The notes under the pieces: model-generated | The model's database searches: none | Seen by the model: only the letters and a program-made list of their open reading frames with translations | What the model was told of the DNA's origin: nothing | Shown: positions 51,001 to 57,723 of the stretch, in pieces | Position numbering within the stretch: the stretch's first letter is position 1 | Layout: each line of letters starts with the position of its first letter | Translations under genes and position numbers: made by a program | Origin: Anaerolineaceae bacterium UBA1363 | GTDB lineage: Bacteria; Chloroflexota; Anaerolineae; Anaerolineales; Anaerolineaceae | Direction of reading: 5' to 3' | Assembly: GCA_002306055.1 (NCBI GenBank) | Contig: DBRR01000022.1 | Span: 3,679-67,678, forward strand | Length of the DNA: 64,000 nucleotides

Positions 51001-51509
51001 GTTTCGACCAGGTCGCGCTGCTCTGCCAGGCGAATTCGCAGGGTATTTTTCAGGAAGTCCCGACGGGGAATAGTACGTGTCATGGCTGCCCGTATCGGGG
51101 CAATCACGACAGAGTGAGCCTGGGGGGCAACACTGCCCGGCAACCAGTAGTGGCTGAACTCCGCCAGTACCCGCAGACGGTCATGGCGTGTGCCTTCCGA
51201 CCAAGGCAAATTTTCGTAAAAGGAAGGGTTCGGTTCAGCAAAGTAGAGGTTAATGCCTTCTGGCAGCCAAAAACCGAGTTCGTCGAAGAGCGATAATGCT
51301 CGATCCGCCCGATTTGTGAGTAGAAGGATCGGCTTGTCGAGGTCGTGGTGCAAGGCAGCCAGCACCGCCAGACGAACCGCACGCGGCAGTCCCAGACCGC
51401 GCAGGCTGCCGCCGGTGTAGTCGCCTTCCTGCAGCCTGATCAGCAGATCCTGATAGGCAGGCAGACTGGCTAACGGCGCAAGCAAAGGATAATCAGCTGA
51501 CTTCCCCAT
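48087..51509 (-). CDS. mfd: Transcription-repair coupling factor
   Basis: 1140-residue DNA translocase that removes RNA polymerase stalled at lesions and recruits UvrA. Parts seen: UvrB-like N-terminal domains (VVRPGQFSRRGGILDAW), the RNA polymerase interaction domain (GDWVVHVDHGIGQFIGL, about 470), helicase motif I LLCGDVGYGKTEVALRA (about 617), DEEQRFGVTHKEHLKKL, TATPIPRTL, and TRG motif VGRGAQRAFAYL. Length is normal. It overlaps the upstream pth gene by 17 bases, as pth and mfd are often neighbours. Confidence 0.97.
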   Translation of the reverse strand: MGKSADYPLLAPLASLPAYQDLLIRLQEGDYTGGSLRGLGLPRAVRLAVLAALHHDLDKPILLLTNRADRALSLFDELGFWLPEGINLYFAEPNPSFYENLPWSEGTRHDRLRVLAEFSHYWLPGSVAPQAHSVVIAPIRAAMTRTIPRRDFLKNTLRIRLAEQRDLVETSATLVRLGYEYSNIVVRPGQFSRRGGILDAWSHSSPWPVRIEFFGQEIDTLRLFDPTTQRTTEKIDQVVLFPASEALILNPPVEGELPYQPTELQIPDLYRFPSSLVDFLPKEALVLLDGQEFIEAAANDIEEESTERRANQIANQSLAQNAPIPYLTWSELADSLSQHQMLELGHTNAEGGSSLSASFGPGPRFAGRLKEFQYHIETLSNENLPWIVVSRQAARLKQLWTETHPDVKSEETQRHFIEGSISGGWVLKQGDIQQHLLSDSEIFGWSRPQPRRRPMLSTEAPETIYADLKPGDWVVHVDHGIGQFIGLHTPNIEGVQREYLSIAYKDNDVLYVPIHQADRITRYIGPDSGPPSLSRLGGAEWDLTKSRVRHAVVEVAQDLLELYAKRQTAEGYAFEPDNDWQKELEASFPYIETPDQLLAIQQVKADMESKRPMDRLLCGDVGYGKTEVALRAAFKAVMSGKQVAVLVPTTVLAQQHYETFRQRLSVFPVTVEMLSRFRSNKAQDEIIRLTAEKQVDILIGTHRLLSADVKFKDLGLVIIDEEQRFGVTHKEHLKKLRSEVDVLTLTATPIPRTLYMALSGVRDISNINSPPEERLPIITHVGPYDDKLVREAIVRELDRGGQVFFVHNRIQSIPAVYNHLSTLVPEARIGIAHGRLPEEQLAEVMQQFTAGQFDVLLCTSIIESGLDIPNANTLIVDRADTFGLAQLYQLRGRVGRGAQRAFAYLFRDKRRAPTPEGEERLEVLADNPQLGAGYAIAMRDLEMRGAGDLLGTRQSGYIAAVGFHLYTKLLGQAVRAMRSDSGLPVETSIEAPSLNINVELPLSSEIPTSYIPDQELRLKLYRRIASLRSETEIAQTEIEFADRFGPIPQGVLDLLFQMKVKLRGEAAGIESVSINNNQILLSYPALPNGIKDRKLPEIDPSVRVGKNGYWVNIADLSKDEWEARLLNVLQKILQQGLTPE

Positions 51510-52086
51510 TGTATTTGTTCATGGTCTTTGTCAGGCCTTCAGTGATGAAAGTCTGGCTGGCTTCTACTGCCCTTTGCAGAACGATCTTCAGAAGATCTTG
51601 TTCCGATGGAAGAAAATCTTTGAGGACATAATCCACCGGGTCCATCTGACCCGGAGGTCGTCCGATTCCCAGGCGCATCCGCGGGAATTCCTGCGTTCCA
51701 AGCTGGGTGATGATGGATGCCATACCGCGCTGTCCGGAGGTGCCGCCGCTGGGGCGCAGGCGCAGTGTGCCGAGAGGAAGGTCAAGGTCGTCATGGATGA
51801 CCAGTAGGTTGGAAAGCGGCAATTTATAAAAATGCACCAAGGGCGCCACTGCCCGACCGGACTCATTCATGAAGGTCATTGGTTTAACAAGAACGACTTT
51901 GCTATCGCCAAATCTGCCCTCGCCAAGCATGGCTTTGAACTTGATGCGCTTTACCTGGATGTTAAGGGCGTCTGCAAGCTCATCAATTGCCAGGAAGCCA
52001 AAGTTATGCCGGGTATGGCGGTAAGCTGGCCCTGGGTTGCCCAGTCCGACGATCATGACGGGAAAATCCTTGTTCAGTTCATCCAT
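51493..52086 (-). CDS. pth: Peptidyl-tRNA hydrolase
   Basis: 197 residues. Releases peptides from tRNA after premature ribosome drop-off. Core: MIVGLGNPGPAYRHTRHNFG (about 11-30, catalytic His), VLVKPMTFMNESG with the key Asn, LLVIHDDLDLPLG (Asp), and GTSGQRGMASI. ATG 52086 begins MDELNKDFPV, ten residues before the usual core; a start at 52131 would be unusually long. It is translationally coupled to mfd through overlap. Confidence 0.95.
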   Translation of the reverse strand: MDELNKDFPVMIVGLGNPGPAYRHTRHNFGFLAIDELADALNIQVKRIKFKAMLGEGRFGDSKVVLVKPMTFMNESGRAVAPLVHFYKLPLSNLLVIHDDLDLPLGTLRLRPSGGTSGQRGMASIITQLGTQEFPRMRLGIGRPPGQMDPVDYVLKDFLPSEQDLLKIVLQRAVEASQTFITEGLTKTMNKYNGEVS

Positions 52087-52480
52087 GTTTTCTCTGCTTT
52101 TGCAATCTTTTATTTTAACACGGAATGCCATCTGCCGCTTACGTTACATCGCCACGTTTCCATTGCCACCATAATATCAACTGGTCCTCGTAGGGTTGAC
52201 GACTGTGCGAAGCCTCCCCCTACGAGATGCCTCGACCGAAATGGGCAACCACATCCTCTGGATGGTGGTTCTCAAGGGGTTACCCGTACAAGAGTATCCA
52301 TTGAGTAGGGGCAGGCCCCCGTGCCTGCCCAATCAAGACCACGGATAACCACAGGGGGTTATCCCTACACAGCCCATACAGTGTAGGGTTGACAGCCGTG
52401 CAAAGCCTCCCCTTGCGGAATGCGTCAACTAGGAAGTTAGGGAAAAGGCAGACCATTTCCCTACGAGGTGTTGGTCAGGA
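52087..52480. other. Intergenic repeat-rich stretch
   Basis: About 400 bases without a gene, made of nested repeats. A direct repeat starting GTAGGGTTGAC occurs at 52190 and again at 52383, each continuing with GTGC-AAGCCTCCCC and ending near TC-AC (about 45 bases, imperfect). Between them lie three hairpins: ACCACATCC/GGATGGTGGT (about 52249-52269), GGGCAGGC/GCCTGCCC (52309-52330) and GGATAACC/GGTTATCC (52343-52364). This is typical of dispersed miniature repeats. Confidence 0.6.
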
Positions 52481-52488
52481 TAGCGAAT

Positions 52489-52525
52489 TAAAAAGCACAG
52501 CAGACTGCCCATAAGCAGTCTGCTG
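52489..52525 (-). terminator. Terminator of the acidic membrane protein gene
   Basis: Minus strand 11-bp perfect stem CAGCAGACTGC/GCAGTCTGCTG with a six-base loop, then TGCTTTTTAA. Confidence 0.8.
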
Positions 52526-52542
52526 CAGGATAGATTTTGAGC

Positions 52543-53130
52543 TTATATAAACAATATCGGCAAGAAGGCATTGATGTTCCTGAAAATCGCCCAAAAACCC
52601 CCAGCCAAAAGGACGATTGGCAGGACGATGCAGATACATAGCACCAGCAGGACGATCAAGACGATCGCCCAGACGGGGAATTTTTCTTTCTTCTGAGGCT
52701 GCGCGGGAGGGGTTGCTACGTAATCAACCACTTTAGGAGCTTCTTCAGCTTTAGGTGCTTCGGTTGGTGCTGGTTCCTCTGCACCGGGAGTGTAGAGATT
52801 CTCGTTCCAGCGACCGGGATCGTCGGCACCTTCGTTTACAGGCGCACCCCAGCGGTCCGCTTCTGGTTGAGGGGGAATAGGGGTTTGAGGGGTCTCAGGC
52901 ACGCTCCGTGTTTCGGCAGAAGCCTGGTGAAAATCATCCTTCACTTCGCTCCATCCGCCCTCCACGGTTTCAGCTGCTTCGGTAACCTGCTCCTGAGCGG
53001 CTTCGTGAACTTCTTCGATGTGGGATTGACTCTGCTCGGCGGACTCTTCCACCGGTTTCCATGCGTTTTCAGCAGCGTCGTTCAGATCGTGTTCAGACTC
53101 CTGGGCTGCATTCTCGAGGTTTTCGTCCAT
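52543..53130 (-). CDS. Acidic low-complexity protein with C-terminal membrane helix
   Basis: 195 residues, no known family. Residues 1-90 are very rich in Glu, Ala and Gln and predicted helical. A Pro-rich middle (about 78-150; PETPQTPIPPQPEADRWGAP) follows, then one strong hydrophobic helix (VWAIVLIVLLVLCICIVLPI with more after it, about 154-182). There is no signal peptide, so the acidic part should be cytoplasmic. It may be a scaffold or stress-related membrane protein. It has its own strong terminator. It is divergent from mscL, 160 bases away. Confidence 0.65.
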   Translation of the reverse strand: MDENLENAAQESEHDLNDAAENAWKPVEESAEQSQSHIEEVHEAAQEQVTEAAETVEGGWSEVKDDFHQASAETRSVPETPQTPIPPQPEADRWGAPVNEGADDPGRWNENLYTPGAEEPAPTEAPKAEEAPKVVDYVATPPAQPQKKEKFPVWAIVLIVLLVLCICIVLPIVLLAGGFWAIFRNINAFLPILFI

Positions 53131-53290
53131 TTTTTATCCTTTCACAACAGGTCCATTCGAAACTTACTGGATTTATTATACAACATACAAGGACATTGAA
53201 AGGGGAAAGGTTAACCGTAGAAAATTGATCATTTTCCGTGCTACAGGGCAGATCGTTTTAGTTACAATTGGATAAGAAAGTGAGGTAATA

Positions 53291-53752
53291 ATGAAAAAGT
53301 TTATTGCAGAATTTAAGGAATTTATTAGCCAAGGCAGCGCACTCGATCTGGCTATCGGCGTCGTTATCGGTGGCGCATTCGGTGCCATTGTAAAATCATT
53401 GGTTGAAGACTTGATCATGCCCCTTATTGGCATGCTCTTGGGTAAAGTCAATTTTGCTGACCTATTCATCCAGCTCAACAAAGCGGCTGTTCCCCTTCCT
53501 GCCGGTACCACTCTGGCTGCCGCTAAGGAAGCTGGCGCTGTGGTCTTTGCCTATGGCAACTTCCTGATGACAATTGTCAACTTCCTGATCATTGCCTTCG
53601 TTATTTTCCTGCTTGTCAGGGCTATCAACAAAGCCCGCAAACCAGCAGAAGCCCCTGCCACGGCTCCAACTACCAAGGTCTGCCCCTTCTGCAAGACTGA
53701 GATCCCGCTTGAAGCAACCCGCTGCCCTCACTGCACATCCCAGTTATCGTAA
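53291..53752 (+). CDS. mscL: Large-conductance mechanosensitive channel with zinc ribbon
   Basis: 153-residue homopentameric channel that opens under membrane tension on hypo-osmotic shock. FKEFISQGSALDLAIGVVIG and GGAFGAIVKSLVEDLIMPLI form the first pore helix. The periplasmic loop (about 45-80) and second helix (FLMTIVNFLIIAFVIFLLVR) are typical. In place of the usual cytoplasmic helix end, the protein carries a zinc ribbon, CPFCKTEIPLEATRCPHC (about 131-148), with four Cys. Such a fusion could make gating sensitive to metal or redox state (inference). GTGAGG precedes the ATG. Confidence 0.93.
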   Translation: MKKFIAEFKEFISQGSALDLAIGVVIGGAFGAIVKSLVEDLIMPLIGMLLGKVNFADLFIQLNKAAVPLPAGTTLAAAKEAGAVVFAYGNFLMTIVNFLIIAFVIFLLVRAINKARKPAEAPATAPTTKVCPFCKTEIPLEATRCPHCTSQLS

Positions 53753-53768
53753 TCACAACAATCACAAG

Positions 53769-53796
53769 AAAAGCTGTTCGCGAGGACAGCTTTTTT
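53769..53796 (+). terminator. Terminator of mscL
   Basis: Stem AAAAGCTGT/ACAGCTTTT around TCGCGAGG, followed by a T-run. Confidence 0.85.
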
Positions 53797-53809
53797 GATT
53801 CAGGCATGC

Positions 53810-53815
53810 TACAAT
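53810..53815 (+). promoter_or_regulatory. -10 box, predicted leaderless start
   Basis: TACAAT ends six bases before the methyltransferase ATG at 53822; there is no binding site between. Confidence 0.5.
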
Positions 53816-53821
53816 TTGCGA

Positions 53822-54658
53822 ATGCGAAATCAAATCCATTTCGGCGACAACCTGCCTTTCTTAAAGAGGCTACCTGGAAATTCAGTCGATCTAATCTACA
53901 TCGATCCGCCGTTCAATACCGGCAAGATGCAGTCGCGCAGGCAGATAAAAACTACCCGCTCGGACTCAGGCGATCGGATTGGTTTTGGAGACCAAAGCTA
54001 TACCACCGAGGTCATCGCCACCCGTGATTATCGCGACAGTTTTAAGGATTACAGGGCGTTTCTTGAGCCCAGGCTGCTGGAAGCCTACCGCGTTCTCAGG
54101 CCATCCGGAAGTTTGTATTTCCACATCGACTTCCGCGAGGCACATTACTGCAAGATCCTGCTGGATGAGATCTTTGGGCGTGAAAACTTCCTGAACGAGA
54201 TTATCTGGGCGTACGATTTTGGCGGAAGGGCTAAAGATCGCTGGCCTGCCAAGCATGATAACATCTTTTATTACGCAAAAGACGCTCAAAACTACACCTT
54301 CAACAGGCGGGATATCGACCGCATCCCGTACATGGCTCCGGGTTTGGTGGGGGAAGAGAAGGCAAAGAAAGGAAAACTCCCTACTGATACCTGGTGGCAT
54401 ACCATCGTGGGTACAAACAGCAAGGAAAAAACAGGTTATCCGACCCAAAAACCCCTGGGAGTGCTTGAACGCATCATTCGTGCGTCGTCGAACCCGGGGG
54501 ATCTGGTCTTGGATTTCTTTGCCGGCAGCGGAACGACAGGCGCGGCCTGCCTCAAGCTGGGAAGGCGCTTCATCCTGGTGGACAACAACCCCCAGGCAAT
54601 CGAGGTCATGCACAAGCGTTTCGCAAACGAAGATATCGAGTGGACCAGAGATGATTGA
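53822..54658 (+). CDS. Solitary DNA adenine/cytosine-N4 methyltransferase
   Basis: 278-residue beta-class amino-methyltransferase. IHFGDNLPFLKRLP and LIYIDPPFNTGKM (catalytic DPPF, about 37) come first. GYPTQKPLGVLERIIRASS and the SAM motif VLDFFAGSGTTGAACL (about 228-243) come last. It is smaller than the fusion enzyme at 8766 and has no nuclease domain or adjacent restriction gene. It therefore may be a regulatory or orphan methylase such as CcrM/DNMT-like enzymes. It overlaps the nucleoside phosphorylase gene by eight bases. The target sequence is unknown. Confidence 0.92.
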   Translation: MRNQIHFGDNLPFLKRLPGNSVDLIYIDPPFNTGKMQSRRQIKTTRSDSGDRIGFGDQSYTTEVIATRDYRDSFKDYRAFLEPRLLEAYRVLRPSGSLYFHIDFREAHYCKILLDEIFGRENFLNEIIWAYDFGGRAKDRWPAKHDNIFYYAKDAQNYTFNRRDIDRIPYMAPGLVGEEKAKKGKLPTDTWWHTIVGTNSKEKTGYPTQKPLGVLERIIRASSNPGDLVLDFFAGSGTTGAACLKLGRRFILVDNNPQAIEVMHKRFANEDIEWTRDD

Positions 54659-55427
54659 CGACGAGGTATATCCGATTATAGATTTTGATCCCGACCGGGA
54701 TGCGATCATCAGACCGTTCATGATGGAAACTCCACCGGACCTTCCGGAGTTGGTGGTGATGTGTTTTTTCAAGGAAGTGGTTGAAAAGGTCGCAGAGCAG
54801 TACTCAGCAAAAATAGTGTATGTCGGGAAGTCAGAGGTGGGGTCAGTACCTTATTACGAGATAAATTACCAGGGCCAACGGTTGGGGTTCTTCCAGGCAA
54901 TGGTGGGAGCCCCACTGGCAGTAGGTTTCATGGAGAAAGCCATCACCATGGGCGGCAGAAAATTCATCGCCTGCGGCGGTTCCGGGGTGTTGAACCCGGA
55001 GTTGGCGGTTGGCCATCTGTTGATCCCAACTGCAGCCGTGCGTGATGAAGGCACTTCTTATCACTATTTACCGCCCGCGTTTGAGATCCTATTGAACCCA
55101 AAAGTGGTACAGCACATCGAGAGCGTGGTGAGGGAGGAAGGCCTGGAATATCTCCTGACGAAAACCTGGACGACCGATGCCTTCTTTCGGGAAACCAAGG
55201 CTCGCGTCGCCAGATTCAAGCTGGCTGGCTGTGATTGCGTGGAGATGGAAGCCTCTGCCCTGGCAGCTGTGGCAGAATTCTATGGAGTGGAATTTGGCGC
55301 CATGTTTTATGGAGGGGACTTGGTTCACGCTGATGGCTGGGACCATCGCGGTTGGAACGATAGAGCTGAGATCCGTGAAAATCTGTTCTGGCTTGCTGTG
55401 AAAGCTTGCCTTAGTTTGAAGGAGTAA
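54651..55427 (+). CDS. Nucleoside phosphorylase (PNP/UDP family)
   Basis: 258 residues. Splits nucleosides with phosphate to free base and ribose 1-phosphate. IACGGSGVLNPELAVGHLLI (about 105-124), then AAVRDEGTSYHYLPP, and the active site CVEMEASALAAVAEFYGVEF (about 200-219) are family signatures. An N-terminal extension (YPIIDFDPDRDAIIRPFMME) is common in uridine phosphorylase-like members. Base preference cannot be read. It starts within the end of the methyltransferase gene (eight-base overlap), so the two are translated together; the next gene follows after seven bases. Confidence 0.88.
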   Translation: MIDDEVYPIIDFDPDRDAIIRPFMMETPPDLPELVVMCFFKEVVEKVAEQYSAKIVYVGKSEVGSVPYYEINYQGQRLGFFQAMVGAPLAVGFMEKAITMGGRKFIACGGSGVLNPELAVGHLLIPTAAVRDEGTSYHYLPPAFEILLNPKVVQHIESVVREEGLEYLLTKTWTTDAFFRETKARVARFKLAGCDCVEMEASALAAVAEFYGVEFGAMFYGGDLVHADGWDHRGWNDRAEIRENLFWLAVKACLSLKE

Positions 55428-55434
55428 AAGGAAA

Positions 55435-56721
55435 ATGCCTTTTGTTGATGCACATCTAAAACTATTGCTAGAAAACGAAGCCTTATCTGGACTTCCAAAT
55501 TCTCCAGATATCTTTCTGCCTAACTATGATGGATTCGGCCTGGCAAACCTGACTCCCAGCATCAGCCGTTGGCTTGGGGGACCGGACTTGTCTGCCTCCG
55601 TTTTTTCGGATGCAATCCTGAACCAATTCGCCCCGAAGTACAAACGAGTCGTGCTGCTTTTGGTGGACGCGCTTGGTTACAATCAGTTGATCCAATTGAT
55701 GGAACGCGGACAGGCAGACTTCTGGCAGCGCAACCTTCCTGAAGCAATCCTGCTCCCCATAACCAGCATTTCTCCCAGCACAACTTCCACGGCACTAACC
55801 ACCATCTGGACTGGCAGTACCCCGTTGGAACATGGGATTATTGGTTATGAGATGTGGGTCAAATCTCTCAGCATGGTCATCAATACCATCGTGCACTCAC
55901 CTATCACTTTTAATGGGGATGTGGGTGGGCTGGCAAGGGCAGGGTTCGACCCCGCGAATTTTCTTGGGATGACACCTTTGGGTGAACAGTTTGCGACCAG
56001 GGGCATAGAGACTCATGCCTTCGTTCCAGCAAGCATTGCCAATTCGGGGCTCTCAAGAATGCATCACATTGGCAGCCAACTGCATGGCTATACTGCGGAG
56101 AGTGACCTCCTGGCTAATCTGCGCGATCTCCTGAACTCCCGCCCAAACAATCCCAAGTTCGTGTATGCCTATTGGAGCCTTGTGGACAGCCTTATGCATC
56201 ATTATGGCACCTATAACGAACGCGTGACGGAGCAATTTAGAAGTTTCAGCGAAGCGTTTGAACGCATCCTGCTGGCCAAACTCGAACCCTGGGCACGTGA
56301 GGATACTCTTTTCCTGCTTACGGCAGACCATGGTTCGGTTGAGACTCCCTATGATCCCAAGTACGACTTACGCACCCATCCTGACCTGATGAATATGTTG
56401 GTGATGCAGCCGACCTGTGAGGGCAGATTGCCTTACCTCTACCTGAAACCAGGCAAGGAGGAAGCCGTGAGGCAGTACTTTGAGCATGCCTGGCCAGGTC
56501 AATTCAGTTTGATCACGCGCCAACAGGTGTTGGATTCTGGACTTCTTGGTCGTGGAACTCCTCACACTGACCTGGAAAATCGTATCGGCGACCTGGTTGC
56601 CGTCCCGCAAGGGAAAGCGTACCTCTGGTGGGTAAACAGACCAAACGTAATGCAAGGGCGTCATGGCGGTTTGCATCCGGATGAGATGCTGGTTCCGCTT
56701 TATGCCCTCTCGCTCGATTGA
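55435..56721 (+). CDS. Type I phosphodiesterase/nucleotide pyrophosphatase-like
   Basis: 428-residue member of the alkaline phosphatase superfamily. VVLLLVDALGYNQLIQLMER (first metal Asp, about 83-102), the nucleophile region ISPSTTSTALTTIWTGSTP (about 117-135) and the late LLTADHGSVETPY (about 297-309, metal Asp/His) are as in nucleotide pyrophosphatases and phosphonoacetate hydrolases. There is no signal peptide, so it acts inside. Standing after a nucleoside phosphorylase, it may cleave nucleotide sugars or dinucleotides to feed salvage (inference). It ends four bases from the convergent phosphoesterase gene. Confidence 0.86.
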   Translation: MPFVDAHLKLLLENEALSGLPNSPDIFLPNYDGFGLANLTPSISRWLGGPDLSASVFSDAILNQFAPKYKRVVLLLVDALGYNQLIQLMERGQADFWQRNLPEAILLPITSISPSTTSTALTTIWTGSTPLEHGIIGYEMWVKSLSMVINTIVHSPITFNGDVGGLARAGFDPANFLGMTPLGEQFATRGIETHAFVPASIANSGLSRMHHIGSQLHGYTAESDLLANLRDLLNSRPNNPKFVYAYWSLVDSLMHHYGTYNERVTEQFRSFSEAFERILLAKLEPWAREDTLFLLTADHGSVETPYDPKYDLRTHPDLMNMLVMQPTCEGRLPYLYLKPGKEEAVRQYFEHAWPGQFSLITRQQVLDSGLLGRGTPHTDLENRIGDLVAVPQGKAYLWWVNRPNVMQGRHGGLHPDEMLVPLYALSLD

Positions 56722-56725
56722 GTGC

Positions 56726-57352
56726 TTATAAGGTGATTTCGCGGTGACCGTAGCAGTTGGTGACGCACGTTTTACCGTGCATCGTTTCACGGGCTTTGAG
56801 GGGATTGTAGAGGTGGATATGCCCGTGCAGGTGCAATTTCGGGCTGAAATTCTCGATTAGCCAGCGGAAAGCGTCTACTCCCCTGTGGGCTGGATCATCC
56901 TCGTCGTGGATTCCTGTTGGAGCCGCATGGGTGACAAATACGTCCAGGTAGCGCCCATAGCGCATTTTGTTAAACAGTAACTGGGGCACCAGCCCAAAAA
57001 CCATCTGCCACATCTGCCGTTGTGTGTACTGATAGGCGCGCTTGTTATAGAGTAAGCTGCCCTCGATGCCAGCCAGGATCAGATCTAACTGGGGATCGTA
57101 GATGACCTGACGGTGCAGATTGATGGCACCTTGCGGTTGATGACGCACTTCTCCTTCACTGTCCTCCACGTCAAAGACATGATTGCCCTGGACGTAATAG
57201 AGGGGTAAATCGAGCATGCTCACCACGTATTCAAGGTAGTACCAGGGTAGATCTCCGCAACTGATAACCGCATCCAATCCGGGAAATCGCTCCCGGATGC
57301 GGGAGCTGTATACAGCAGGCACCTCCACATCGCTCAGGCAAAGCAGCTTCAT
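56726..57352 (-). CDS. Metallophosphoesterase, variant motif I
   Basis: 208 residues of the calcineurin-like phosphoesterase superfamily. Motif I is LCLSDVEVP, with D-x-E in place of the usual D-x-H. GDLPWYYLEYV supplies motif II, GNHVFDVEDSEGE motif III (Asn and His), FVTHAAPTGIHDEDDPAH and LHLHGHIHLYNP the C-terminal metal His residues. The E for H change seems characteristic of this group and may alter metal use. ATG 57352 overlaps the acpS stop by four bases. The substrate is unknown. Confidence 0.85.
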   Translation of the reverse strand: MKLLCLSDVEVPAVYSSRIRERFPGLDAVISCGDLPWYYLEYVVSMLDLPLYYVQGNHVFDVEDSEGEVRHQPQGAINLHRQVIYDPQLDLILAGIEGSLLYNKRAYQYTQRQMWQMVFGLVPQLLFNKMRYGRYLDVFVTHAAPTGIHDEDDPAHRGVDAFRWLIENFSPKLHLHGHIHLYNPLKARETMHGKTCVTNCYGHREITL

Positions 57353-57723
57353 TCGTCCCGCGCACTTTTTGCAACAGCGACTGCTGCAGCCATCCCGCCT
57401 TCGTGTGTGATAGAAACCGCCCACTCATCCAACCCTTTTGCTTGTGCGACTTCCAATGCGACACCGTGGAGGAAAACGCTGGGTTCTCCGCTCGGGGCAT
57501 GAAGTATTTCGATATCCTGCCATGCAACTTTGCCAATGCCGGTGCCCAGTGCTTTGGAAACGGCTTCCTTGGCAGTAAAGATTCCCGAAAGCATGTCATT
57601 CTCGCCTTGTGCCTGAGCGAGTTCGGTTTCGGTATAGACACGCCGCATAAAACGCGCTCTGATGGCGGGATTTACATCTGCCAGGCGGGAGATTCGCAGG
57701 AGGTCAATGCCGCATTTGATCAT
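57349..57723 (-). CDS. acpS: Holo-[acyl-carrier-protein] synthase
   Basis: 124 residues. Transfers 4'-phosphopantetheine from CoA to the acyl carrier protein. CGIDLLRISRLADV (metal Asp, residue 6) and FTAKEAVSKALGTGIGKVAW (catalytic Glu/Lys, about 49-68) are standard; the final part AVSITHEGGMAAAVAV closes the fold. It overlaps both neighbours by four bases, so it is translated in one chain with the M16 peptidase genes and the phosphoesterase. Confidence 0.95.
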   Translation of the reverse strand: MIKCGIDLLRISRLADVNPAIRARFMRRVYTETELAQAQGENDMLSGIFTAKEAVSKALGTGIGKVAWQDIEILHAPSGEPSVFLHGVALEVAQAKGLDEWAVSITHEGGMAAAVAVAKSARDE

